The position numbers and the translations under genes are program-made. A stretch of 63,080 nucleotides of DNA from Bacteroidota bacterium (lineage in GTDB: Bacteria > Bacteroidota > Bacteroidia > Palsa-965): NCBI GenBank assembly GCA_021299855.1, contig JAJTEY010000005.1:1-63080 (forward strand), in the 5' to 3' direction. Below the pieces are notes generated by a model. That model had not been told where the DNA came from. It did not search any database and was given only the letters and a program-made list of their open reading frames with translations. This document shows, one piece after another, positions 39,916 through 48,975 of the stretch; the stretch's first letter is position 1; every line of letters starts with the position of its first letter.

Positions 39916-42063
39916 CTAGAACAACAGGTTTATTCGGAAACTCTTCTTTGGTGCGAAAGCTTCGAATTCTTCTTTCGTTTTAATTTTCCGAACAGCGGAA
40001 CTGCATCCATCATCCACGGGCTTAGCAATAAAAGGCCAATGAATATGTTTATCGATATATGCCAATACCGAAGCAGGATTTTTCACCCATTCATCCTGAG
40101 TAACGAGCACGTGTTCCGCAACCAAAAATCCATTTTGTTTTAAAATTTCATTCGTGCGGTATTTGTCAATGGTAATCTGCGAACTCTCTTTGCCGCTTCC
40201 ATTGTACGGAACACCCAATGCATCAAGCTTCTCCTGCACTGCCCCATCTTCCCCCGGACGACCATGCAGTGCAATAAACACAGCATCGGCCATTTTGCTT
40301 AACTCTTCGTAAGAAATTTTTCGTGGAGCAGACAGTGCGTCAGGAGATGCGAAGCGGTTGGTAATCGAAGCAGCCTCCTGTATAATTTTGCGCACAACAG
40401 GATGAATTTTCCACGCATCAATTTTCTCTTTTATATCATCCGCATTATCCTTCAACAAAATATTTACGGGAATAACATACAACTGATGATCATCGGCATG
40501 ACCGGTAAGAAACACCGGTATCGGGCTATACTTGGTTGATGAAGATAATTTCTCGAAAATATTTCGTCCGCTTTCTACTGAAATATGGCGCTCGGATGAA
40601 TATCCGCCTAACAATACCGCAACGCGTGTACGTTCTTGTGCCGCTGAACGAATAGCATCCATGCCCGAATCGAGACGATGCAACAATTGATCGTAGTGCT
40701 GTCCGTTTTTGTCCGACTTAATACGCGCTAGCAAAGAAGTACGGATGATGTACGTCAAAAACTGAGAAGGATTCAATCCGATTTCTGCAGCCTGATGAAA
40801 GAAAAACGACGATGGCATCATTCCTGAAGTGGTGTTCGGATCATTCAAATAAATTTTTCCATCATCACCAACGAATCCATCGATGCGCGCATAAACATCA
40901 AATTGCAGGGCTGTAAATAAACGCACACATTCTGTTCTGATAGCTTCGATTTGGGCATCAGGCAATTCAATAGGCGTAATTTTGCGCGAAAGTCCCGGTA
41001 AATATTTGGAACGATAATCGAATAACTCCTTGCCTTTACGAATCTCTGTAGGAGGCAATGCCACAGGAGTAGCGTCCTCTCGTTCCACTACAATACATGA
41101 AAATTCTTTCCCCGAAATAAATCCTTCCACAAGCACTACACTTTCAGCATCCAGAGCTTCCAGTGTTACACTTGCATGTTTTGCAGCAAATAATACGTCC
41201 AAGCGCTGCAACAAATTATCCGGATGAAAAATCATTTCGGTGTTGGTTCCGGCAGTTAATTTCACCGGCAATCCTATACCTTCACGAATGTCTGTTAGAA
41301 CGCGGATTGTTGCATTCTTATCGCTTGCTGATAAAGAGTTCCATGCTGAGGAGGATATAGTTTTGATAAACAAACTCTTGAGTAAGGCTTCGCGTAATTG
41401 GTTTGCATCAGCTTCATGCAAAATTGAAATTCCGATGGATGAACCTTGCGTGGATGCCTTTACTACAGCAGGAAAACCAATTTCTTGCTGAATTTTTTGA
41501 AATAACTTTTCGCCTGAATCGCTAAGAATGTCCTCTCGTGATAAGGCAATAAAGTTAGGAGATGCAAAACCCGCATTCACCATCAACTTCTTCTGAACCG
41601 CCTTATCAATACCGATTGCAGAAGGCAATATCCCCGAACCGGAATACGGAATTTTAAAATATTCCAACAGACCCTGAATTTTGCCATCTTCACCGAAAGG
41701 TCCGTGCAAACATAAAAACGCAAAATCAATTTCTTGCTTTAACTGCTCAACACTCAAACGCTTACCCAACTGTCCAAACATGGCATTCACGGTTGCATCA
41801 TCAGGATTCAAAGATTCCGCATACACCTGAAATTCGCCCTGTGACTCAGGAATAAAATCTACGGGCGGATAAAAGTCACGGATACTGCCTTTGTACAGGT
41901 ATTCCCAATTTAACAACACGAAATTGCCGCAGCTGTCCACAAAAATCGGCACCGCTTCAAACAGGGATTTATTTAAATTATCATAAACGGTTCTACCTCC
42001 AGCAAATGATATTTCACGTTCACGGGATGATCCTCCGAAAATAATTCCAATCTTCAATTTCAT
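39916..42063 (-). CDS. Tandem D-alanine--D-alanine ligase (complete copy 1 plus truncated copy 2)
   Basis: Copy 1 'MKLKIGIIFGGSSREREISFAGGRTVYDNL...FLCLHGPFGEDGKIQGLLEYFKIPYSGSGILPSAIGIDK...NDPNTTSGMMPSSFFFHQAAEIG'; copy 2 'RVAVLLGGYSSERHISVESGRNIFEKL...FIALHGRPGEDGAVQEKLDALGVPYNGSGKESSQITIDKYRT'. Confidence 0.92.
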   Translation of the reverse strand: MKLKIGIIFGGSSREREISFAGGRTVYDNLNKSLFEAVPIFVDSCGNFVLLNWEYLYKGSIRDFYPPVDFIPESQGEFQVYAESLNPDDATVNAMFGQLGKRLSVEQLKQEIDFAFLCLHGPFGEDGKIQGLLEYFKIPYSGSGILPSAIGIDKAVQKKLMVNAGFASPNFIALSREDILSDSGEKLFQKIQQEIGFPAVVKASTQGSSIGISILHEADANQLREALLKSLFIKTISSSAWNSLSASDKNATIRVLTDIREGIGLPVKLTAGTNTEMIFHPDNLLQRLDVLFAAKHASVTLEALDAESVVLVEGFISGKEFSCIVVEREDATPVALPPTEIRKGKELFDYRSKYLPGLSRKITPIELPDAQIEAIRTECVRLFTALQFDVYARIDGFVGDDGKIYLNDPNTTSGMMPSSFFFHQAAEIGLNPSQFLTYIIRTSLLARIKSDKNGQHYDQLLHRLDSGMDAIRSAAQERTRVAVLLGGYSSERHISVESGRNIFEKLSSSTKYSPIPVFLTGHADDHQLYVIPVNILLKDNADDIKEKIDAWKIHPVVRKIIQEAASITNRFASPDALSAPRKISYEELSKMADAVFIALHGRPGEDGAVQEKLDALGVPYNGSGKESSQITIDKYRTNEILKQNGFLVAEHVLVTQDEWVKNPASVLAYIDKHIHWPFIAKPVDDGCSSAVRKIKTKEEFEAFAPKKSFRINLLF

Positions 42064-42183
42064 AGCGTCGAATATGCCCGACTCAATATGATCAGGCATG
42101 TGTAAAGATAAGCAATCGCGCAGGGTGTGGAAGGTTCCGGCAACAGAACTGTTGTCAACTTTTGAACAAGTGTCGGCTGAAAT

Positions 42184-42765
42184 CTATTGATTGCGGGAAG
42201 CCATCCATTGCGCCCATGCCTTAACGGCCCTCGAGCGGTGACTTAAACGATTTTTTTCATCGCCGGACATTTGTGCAAATGTGTGCGTTTCACCATCCGG
42301 AATAAACAGCGGATCATAGCCAAACCCATTACTACCACGAAGTTCCAAGGCAATAACTCCGTTCACGATTCCTTCAAAAAGATACTCACCGGTTTCATCA
42401 ATAAAAGCCAACACGGTACGAAATCGTGCGTGACGTGTAACTTCGGAACGTAGCTCCTGCAATAATTTGGCATTATTTGCCTGATCATCTTTTTGCGGTC
42501 CGGCGTAACGAGCCGAATACACTCCCGGAGCGTTGTTGAGTTCAACTACTTCCAATCCCGAATCGTCCGATAGCGTTGGATTTCCCGTGAGTTGAAATAT
42601 TTTACGAGCCTTTTGTAAAGCATTTTCCTCCAGTGTGGTACCTGTTTCCTCTAACTCATTTTTCACCAAATCATCTATGCCCGATGCTGCAATTCCTGCA
42701 GGCAGAACAGCCTGTATCTCCTTTATTTTGTAAGGATTCTGAGTAGCTAACAGTATAGTAATCAT
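42184..42765 (-). CDS. rdgB: XTP/dITP diphosphatase (RdgB/HAM1 family)
   Basis: 'LLATQNPYKIKEIQAVLP', 'TLSDDSGLEVVELNNAPGVYSARYAG', 'GSNGFGYDPLFIPDGETHTFAQMSGDEKNRLSHRSRAV'. Confidence 0.96.
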   Translation of the reverse strand: MITILLATQNPYKIKEIQAVLPAGIAASGIDDLVKNELEETGTTLEENALQKARKIFQLTGNPTLSDDSGLEVVELNNAPGVYSARYAGPQKDDQANNAKLLQELRSEVTRHARFRTVLAFIDETGEYLFEGIVNGVIALELRGSNGFGYDPLFIPDGETHTFAQMSGDEKNRLSHRSRAVKAWAQWMASRNQ

Positions 42766-42823
42766 GAGATTTAAGTAAATGCTTATCTTGTAACGTTATT
42801 AACTCAGCAAAGTTAAACTTTAC

Positions 42824-43702
42824 GTGAAGAAGATTGACCTTATGATTGTCGGAGCGCAAAAGGCCGGCAGGACATCGCTGAAAAACTATTTGGGTGAACA
42901 TCCGAACATTTCTACGCATGATCAGAAGGAAATCGGATACTTTGTGGTGGATGAAGAATACCGTGAAAGGATAGAAAAAGCAGATGAAAAGTATTTTCAC
43001 GATTATTGTAAAGGTAGCACGTTGATTGCCAAAAATGCCATGCTGTATGCGCATACTGAAGAATTGAAAAGTCTTTCAAAGTGTAATCCTCAATGTAAAA
43101 TTGTCATTATGCTTCGTAATCCGATTGACAGGATGTACAGAGCTTTTTGGATGGAACAATTTTACGGTTCAGTAAAGACAGATTGTACTGCCATGCAGGA
43201 AGTAATAGCCTGTGGAGTCCGCGATACAAGGGATAGGCGTTATGAGATTTTTGTTGGAATGAGTTTATACATCAATCATCTGAGATATATCTACGCGAAC
43301 TTTCCCAAGGAACAAGTTAAAATATTCTCGTTCAAAGGTTTTAAAAAAGATTTGCTATCGTATTGTAAAGAAGTTTATGAATGGTTGCGGGTGTCTTTCG
43401 ATTTTCAGCCTGCAACACATGTTGTTAATAATGAAACTAAAAAGACGCAATCATTAACGTATTCAAGGTTAACGAATAGAATTGTTAACAATAATTATCC
43501 GATCAAGAAACCGATAAAAAAAGTGGTTGCTGCTTCTGCCAATCATAAGTTAGGTCAAGCTTTACGTGGCATAAATAAAACAGAAAAGCGACCGGATCCT
43601 GTCCCTGCAGACATGCGCACGTATTTGAAAACTTTTTTCGAGCCTTACAACAAGTATGTACAACAACTTACAGGATTTGATACCGAGCTATGGAACCAAT
43701 AA
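42824..43702 (+). CDS. Sulfotransferase family protein
   Basis: GTG start; PAPS 5'-loop-like 'IVGAQKAGRTSLKNYLGEHPNI' and 3'-phosphate motif 'VIMLRNPIDRMYRAFWMEQFYG'. Confidence 0.88.
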   Translation: MKKIDLMIVGAQKAGRTSLKNYLGEHPNISTHDQKEIGYFVVDEEYRERIEKADEKYFHDYCKGSTLIAKNAMLYAHTEELKSLSKCNPQCKIVIMLRNPIDRMYRAFWMEQFYGSVKTDCTAMQEVIACGVRDTRDRRYEIFVGMSLYINHLRYIYANFPKEQVKIFSFKGFKKDLLSYCKEVYEWLRVSFDFQPATHVVNNETKKTQSLTYSRLTNRIVNNNYPIKKPIKKVVAASANHKLGQALRGINKTEKRPDPVPADMRTYLKTFFEPYNKYVQQLTGFDTELWNQ

Positions 43703-44508
43703 AGGAATATACCATAAAAGCTCCGGGGAAATTTCAATTGAATCTTTCGGAATTAAAACAGTATCATGAACTCTTGTATTTCTTCACATGGCGTGATATT
43801 AAAATAAAATATAAGCAAACGGCGCTCGGATTTTTATGGGCGGTTTTACAACCTTTACTTATAGCGGGAATTTTAGCATTCGTTTTAGGCAATCGAAACA
43901 GTGGCTTCATTAATAACTTCCTGCCGTTTTATGCGGGAGTAATGGTATGGAACATTTTTGCTTCAGGTATTAATAATGCAGGAAATAGCATGGTAAGTAA
44001 TGCTAACATAATTAAGAAAATATATTTCCCGCGTTTGTTACTTCCACTCTCTTCTCTCGCCGGTACATTGTTCGATTTTACCATGTCCATTCCAATTCTG
44101 GTGGCAGTTTGTATGCTGTCACCAACAGAAATAAACATCGCACAGGTGTTATGTACGTTTCCTATGGCTGTAATTACTATGCTGTATGCAGCTACGGGAC
44201 CTGCACTACTGCTCTCGGCGTTGAACGTAAAATATCGCGACTTCCGTTACGTTATTCCGTTTTTACTACAACTATTACTTTTCGCATCACCGCTTTTTAT
44301 TAAAACAATTAATATTCCAACACACCTTAAACCCATACTGAATATTAATCCAGCTGCGCTTGGAATTCAATGGGCTCAGGCAGGATTTGGTGGCGAATTA
44401 CCTTCAAGTATGGAATTAATTTCAGGCTATTGTACGTATGCCCTATTCCTGATTATAGGCATATATTATTTTAAGAAAACTGAACATAATTTCGCAGATC
44501 TCGCGTGA
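43690..44508 (+). CDS. wzm: ABC transporter permease, polysaccharide export (Wzm-like, second copy)
   Basis: 'FTWRDIKIKYKQTALGFLWAVLQPLLIAGILAFVLG', 'LNVKYRDFRYVIPFLLQLLLFASPLF'. Confidence 0.92.
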   Translation: MEPIKEYTIKAPGKFQLNLSELKQYHELLYFFTWRDIKIKYKQTALGFLWAVLQPLLIAGILAFVLGNRNSGFINNFLPFYAGVMVWNIFASGINNAGNSMVSNANIIKKIYFPRLLLPLSSLAGTLFDFTMSIPILVAVCMLSPTEINIAQVLCTFPMAVITMLYAATGPALLLSALNVKYRDFRYVIPFLLQLLLFASPLFIKTINIPTHLKPILNINPAALGIQWAQAGFGGELPSSMELISGYCTYALFLIIGIYYFKKTEHNFADLA

Positions 44509-45692
44509 AGCCTATTCTCGAAATACAAAACATCAGCAAGACGTTCAGGATTAACCATGAACAGACGCCGTATTTAAGTATGCGCGATGCCGTGTCGGGA
44601 ATATTTAAAAGCAGTGCCACCGAAGTAGAAACTTTTTACGCACTGCGAGATATCAGCTTTAGTGTTCAACAGGGTGATACCATTGGAATAGTAGGTAAAA
44701 ACGGCGCGGGTAAATCTACATTGCTAAAAATCCTTTCACGTATCACGCCTCCTACTGCAGGACAAATTAAAGTGCGCGGCAGGATTGCAAGTTTACTTGA
44801 AGTTGGAACGGGCTTTCATCCCGAACTAACAGGTCGTGAAAATATCTTCATGAACGGTTCTATACTCGGAATGAAACGCTCAGAAATCAATTCAAAATTC
44901 GACCAAATTGTAGAGTTCTCGGGCACAGGAAAGTTTTTAGATACACCGCTAAAGCATTATAGCAGTGGAATGCAATTGCGACTTGCATTCTCTGTTGCGG
45001 CCTTCCTTGAACCGGAAATTTTAATTATTGATGAAGTACTAGCGGTTGGTGACGTTGAGTTTCAGCAACGCTGCATGGGCAAAATGGAAGATGTTAGCAA
45101 AAGCGGACGTACTATCCTATTTGTAAGTCACAACATGGGCGCTGTTCAGGCGTTATGCAAAAACAGCATTTACCTGCAACAAGGTCAACTGAAAATGCAG
45201 GGCCCAACAGGACAAATTATTCAAACGTATCTCAATGATCAACCAAGAGCCTGCAATACAATCAGAACAGCGGATGCAGTAAAACGATGTGCAGTCCTGC
45301 AAGTTGAAAAAACAATGCAAAATGAGCAGTTTGCAGAAGTAACGGTTCGCATTCATTCCATAAGTTCAATGGCTTGCGCACTAGATTTGCGTTTAAGCAG
45401 TATCGATTTGACGCCTGCAGGATTCGGATCTTTAGGTACTTTTAATCCGAAAGAAAAAGTTCAACTTCAACCGGGTGATAACATCGTCCAATTTCGTATT
45501 CCTACGTCAACTTTAGCGAACGGACTCTACTACATGAGTATTGATCTTACGGAACCGGATAAAGAATATTACGATCGTGCAGAACAAGCACTTTTGCTTG
45601 AGATAGCAAATCAACCAATTGTTGCAACGGGAAGAGTGTTGCAGTTGGACTGGAAATACGGCACACAACAAATACAGATACAGAAACTATAA
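44505..45692 (+). CDS. wzt: ABC transporter ATP-binding protein, polysaccharide export (Wzt-like, second copy) with C-terminal extension
   Basis: 'GIVGKNGAGKSTLLKILSRITPPTAGQIKVRGRIASLLEVGTGFHPELTGRENIFMNGSILGM', 'EPEILIIDEVLAVGDVEFQ'. Confidence 0.92.
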   Translation: MKPILEIQNISKTFRINHEQTPYLSMRDAVSGIFKSSATEVETFYALRDISFSVQQGDTIGIVGKNGAGKSTLLKILSRITPPTAGQIKVRGRIASLLEVGTGFHPELTGRENIFMNGSILGMKRSEINSKFDQIVEFSGTGKFLDTPLKHYSSGMQLRLAFSVAAFLEPEILIIDEVLAVGDVEFQQRCMGKMEDVSKSGRTILFVSHNMGAVQALCKNSIYLQQGQLKMQGPTGQIIQTYLNDQPRACNTIRTADAVKRCAVLQVEKTMQNEQFAEVTVRIHSISSMACALDLRLSSIDLTPAGFGSLGTFNPKEKVQLQPGDNIVQFRIPTSTLANGLYYMSIDLTEPDKEYYDRAEQALLLEIANQPIVATGRVLQLDWKYGTQQIQIQKL

Positions 45693-45697
45693 GCCCG

Positions 45698-46396
45698 ATG
45701 CTGAAAATAACTTATAAAATACTGAACCGTGTTTTGTATTCGGGCAAGTTCGGAGACGTGAAACTCCGCCGGGAATTAATTCAGCTATTACCTAAGACGC
45801 CGATCAATTATTGTGATATTGGAGGTTTTGACGGTAGTTTTTACCAGTTTCTTCAAAAAGAATTAAACATCAAACAAGGTATTATATTTGAACCGCAAGA
45901 AAAGTATTTTCAATTATTAAAAAATAAATTTGAAAAGAATGCTGCTGTATCGGTTTATCCTTATGCAGTAAGTGATTTGCCGGGAGAACTGGATTTTTAT
46001 GAAAATGCGCTACCTGCAACTTCTTCACTATTGCCTGCAGACGAGCAACTACTGGGCAAAGAAATTGATATTTCCGGCACAAAACGAAGCGTTCAAGTTG
46101 TAACGCTAGACAGCATGAACGTTTTAGCAGGTGAGCCTCTCGGACTGATGAAATTGGATATTCAAGGTGCAGAATTACATGCATTGACAGGTGCAATAAA
46201 CACGTTACAAAGAACTGAGTACATCTGGATAGAAGTTTCATTTAAACCTTTGTACAAAGGATCTCCGGTGTTTGATGACATCGTTTCTTTCTTGGAATCG
46301 CAACAGTTCATCATGATCAATATCCTACCAGGATTCAAAAGTGTTGAAGGTGAATTATTGCAAGCTGACGTATTATTTAAAAAACGAGGTATATGA
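45698..46396 (+). CDS. FkbM family methyltransferase
   Basis: 'NYCDIGGFDGSFYQFLQKELNIKQGIIFEPQEKYFQLL', 'LMKLDIQGAELHALTGAINTLQRTEYIWIEVSFKPLYKG'. Confidence 0.87.
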   Translation: MLKITYKILNRVLYSGKFGDVKLRRELIQLLPKTPINYCDIGGFDGSFYQFLQKELNIKQGIIFEPQEKYFQLLKNKFEKNAAVSVYPYAVSDLPGELDFYENALPATSSLLPADEQLLGKEIDISGTKRSVQVVTLDSMNVLAGEPLGLMKLDIQGAELHALTGAINTLQRTEYIWIEVSFKPLYKGSPVFDDIVSFLESQQFIMINILPGFKSVEGELLQADVLFKKRGI

Positions 46397-47232
46397 TACT
46401 TTCAAGAATCAGATTCTCCGTTCAGCAACGCATCTTTTGGAGTGATGTTCGAAGAAAACGAAAAGAATGGTTATCGCTTCGAAATCAACGACAAGACGTT
46501 ATAATTAAATTTTCACCTGATCTTTCACTCAAATTATATACAGATAACGAACTTGCCCCTCATATTTATTGCGGTGCATTTGAATGGGCAGAACGGGAGT
46601 GGCTGGAATCAGCATTAAAACCGGGAATGGTATTTTATGATATAGGGGCCAACATAGGGTTTTTCTCGTTAATTGCTGCGGAAAAAGTAACTCCACATGG
46701 ACATGTATACAGCTTCGAACCGGTTACCGGAACACATGATCGACTTGTCGAGAACATACAACTTAATAATATTGATAAACACGTTACCACTTTCCTTGCA
46801 GCTGCATCAAACCATGCAGGTGAAGCCCAAATTTATATTCCCGACAAAAAAATGGATGCGTGGAATTCTTTGGCTATTAAACCCGAAACAAGCAGTTACC
46901 GATTAGAAACCATTAAGACTATCGTTCTCGATGAACTTGTTGCAAGCAATACGCTTCGTTCACCCGATATTATAAAAATTGATGTAGAAGGCTGGGAATT
47001 GCATGTGCTCAGAGGTTTGCAACAAACATTACAAAAACACCATCCCACTTTATTTATTGAATTTACTTCACAAAACCTGAAAGCCGCAGGATCAAGTTGC
47101 ACAGAATTAGCTGATTTTATTCGTGCCTTAGGTTATCAATTATATGAATACGATCCATGTTACAAAAATTTATTAGTTCAGCATGATTTTAATTTCGAGC
47201 ACAAAAATCTGATTGCGAAACCGGCACGATGA
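46393..47232 (+). CDS. FkbM family methyltransferase
   Basis: 'MVFYDIGANIGFFSLIAAEKVTPHGHVYSFEPVTGTHDRLVENIQLN', 'DIIKIDVEGWELHVLRGLQQTLQKHHPTLFIEF'. Confidence 0.93.
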   Translation: MILSRIRFSVQQRIFWSDVRRKRKEWLSLRNQRQDVIIKFSPDLSLKLYTDNELAPHIYCGAFEWAEREWLESALKPGMVFYDIGANIGFFSLIAAEKVTPHGHVYSFEPVTGTHDRLVENIQLNNIDKHVTTFLAAASNHAGEAQIYIPDKKMDAWNSLAIKPETSSYRLETIKTIVLDELVASNTLRSPDIIKIDVEGWELHVLRGLQQTLQKHHPTLFIEFTSQNLKAAGSSCTELADFIRALGYQLYEYDPCYKNLLVQHDFNFEHKNLIAKPAR

Positions 47233-48110
47233 AATCAATTCCGAAAATCAGTATTGTTGTTCCGTCTTTCAATCAGGGACAATTTATAGGTGAGACGCTG
47301 GAATCACTGATCACTCAGCAATACCCGAATCTGGAACTAATTATCATCGATGGTGGAAGTACAGATAATACGGTAGCTGTTATTGAACATTACGCACCTT
47401 ACATTACATATTGGGTAAGTGAAAAAGACAACGGACAAACGCATGCAATTAACAAAGGCCTTGCACATGTAACCGGAGATATTTTTAACTGGCTCAACAG
47501 CGACGACGTCCTTGAACCGGGATCATTACATCATCTTGCGCAATTGTACAATCAATATCCTACTAAGAATTTATTTATTGGGAAGACGCGTTTTTTTGAT
47601 TTGAACGGAACAATGCGAAATTCAACACCCATTGTGTACAAGTCCACTGCTACAACTTTAGGATATGGACAGGTAAATCAACCTGCCATGTTTTACAAAA
47701 CGACTGCCCTAACGAAACTTTTACCGTTAGATGATAATCTTCACATGTGCATGGATTTGGATCTTTGGACCCGTTATCTGTTAAACTTCGGCCAAGATGC
47801 GATTTGTCAAAGTGAATGCGTACTTGCAGGATTTCGCTTCCACGGCGATTCGAAAACCATGAGTGCGGCAAATCCCTTCCGGAAAGAACGTGATGTATTG
47901 TACGAAAAATTAATGTCCAAGCATCACAACAATGAAGTCGTTCAATCCGCAATGCCCTATTATTACCTTTGGTATGCAGATGAATTGTTGGGTGCGAAAG
48001 ACTTTATAAATTCAAAGAAATTACTCAAGAAGGTAAATATATTTTGTTTGAATAGTCAGGGACTGCGCCTTTATTTCGGCGTTTACAGGCGCCTAGTACT
48101 GCATACCTAA
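47229..48110 (+). CDS. Glycosyltransferase family 2
   Basis: 'ISIVVPSFNQGQFIGETLESLITQQYPNLELIIIDGGSTDNT', 'NWLNSDDVLEPGSL'. Confidence 0.94.
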   Translation: MKSIPKISIVVPSFNQGQFIGETLESLITQQYPNLELIIIDGGSTDNTVAVIEHYAPYITYWVSEKDNGQTHAINKGLAHVTGDIFNWLNSDDVLEPGSLHHLAQLYNQYPTKNLFIGKTRFFDLNGTMRNSTPIVYKSTATTLGYGQVNQPAMFYKTTALTKLLPLDDNLHMCMDLDLWTRYLLNFGQDAICQSECVLAGFRFHGDSKTMSAANPFRKERDVLYEKLMSKHHNNEVVQSAMPYYYLWYADELLGAKDFINSKKLLKKVNIFCLNSQGLRLYFGVYRRLVLHT

Positions 48111-48169
48111 TGAGTACATTAAATACTAATGCATTTAACTCCTGAAATTTAATTACGATCAGAAAATAT

Positions 48170-48970
48170 ATGGAATGCCAATGTGCCATGTTAGTTTTAA
48201 GTTGCGATAAATACGCTGATATATGGCCGGTATTCTTTGAGTTTTTATTTAAACATTGGAAAGATTGCCCCTATAAAATCTATTTGGGCAGCAATACGAT
48301 TTCATTCGATAACCCCAAAGTAAAAACTATTCTTTCGGGCACGCCAAAAGATTGGTCAACGGATACAAGATCAATACTAGAGCAGATTGATGAAGAATAT
48401 GTAATCGTAATCTTAGAAGATTATTTCATTTATGCCCACCCTGATCAGGCTTTGTTGAATAGTGCTGTTAATTTTATGAAAAAGCACCAAAGTGTTTTTA
48501 TGCGCTTAGCGTGCTTTCCGGAGGATCATTTTATCGATTATGCATACGATCCAATGCCTAACGAACACCCATTCGTTGCCACCAGAAAAGAAGCGCGCTA
48601 TCGGGTAAATTTGCAAACTGGATTATGGCATAAAAAGTCCTTTTATGAATTAATTATCCCCGGAGAATCGCCATGGGAATTTGAACACAAAGCTACGGAA
48701 CGAAGTAGAACTGATACTCGCTTGTACAGCGGACTAGCAGTAACACCCGGTCTTCGCTATGTGCACGGACCTATTCCCTATTTGTGTACAGCCCTTTCTC
48801 GCGGAGTTTGGATGCTCGACGCCATAGAATTATGCCGGAAGGAAGGAATTGTTTTAAATACAGGAAAGCGTCCCGTGGAAACAAAATGGGCGTATATAAA
48901 TAGGCGTTGGTACCATATAATGCCCTTTGGTTGGCGGAAATATGTAGATTTTATTTTTTCAAAATGGTAG
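48170..48970 (+). CDS. Uncharacterised protein, possibly a GT-A-like glycosyltransferase
   Basis: 266 aa inside the glycan operon; 'AMLVLSCDKYADIWPVFFEFLFKHWKDCPYKIYLGSN' and acidic 'VIVILEDYFIY' could be the nucleotide-sugar/metal-binding part. Confidence 0.5.
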   Translation: MECQCAMLVLSCDKYADIWPVFFEFLFKHWKDCPYKIYLGSNTISFDNPKVKTILSGTPKDWSTDTRSILEQIDEEYVIVILEDYFIYAHPDQALLNSAVNFMKKHQSVFMRLACFPEDHFIDYAYDPMPNEHPFVATRKEARYRVNLQTGLWHKKSFYELIIPGESPWEFEHKATERSRTDTRLYSGLAVTPGLRYVHGPIPYLCTALSRGVWMLDAIELCRKEGIVLNTGKRPVETKWAYINRRWYHIMPFGWRKYVDFIFSKW

Positions 48971-48975
48971 TCAGC

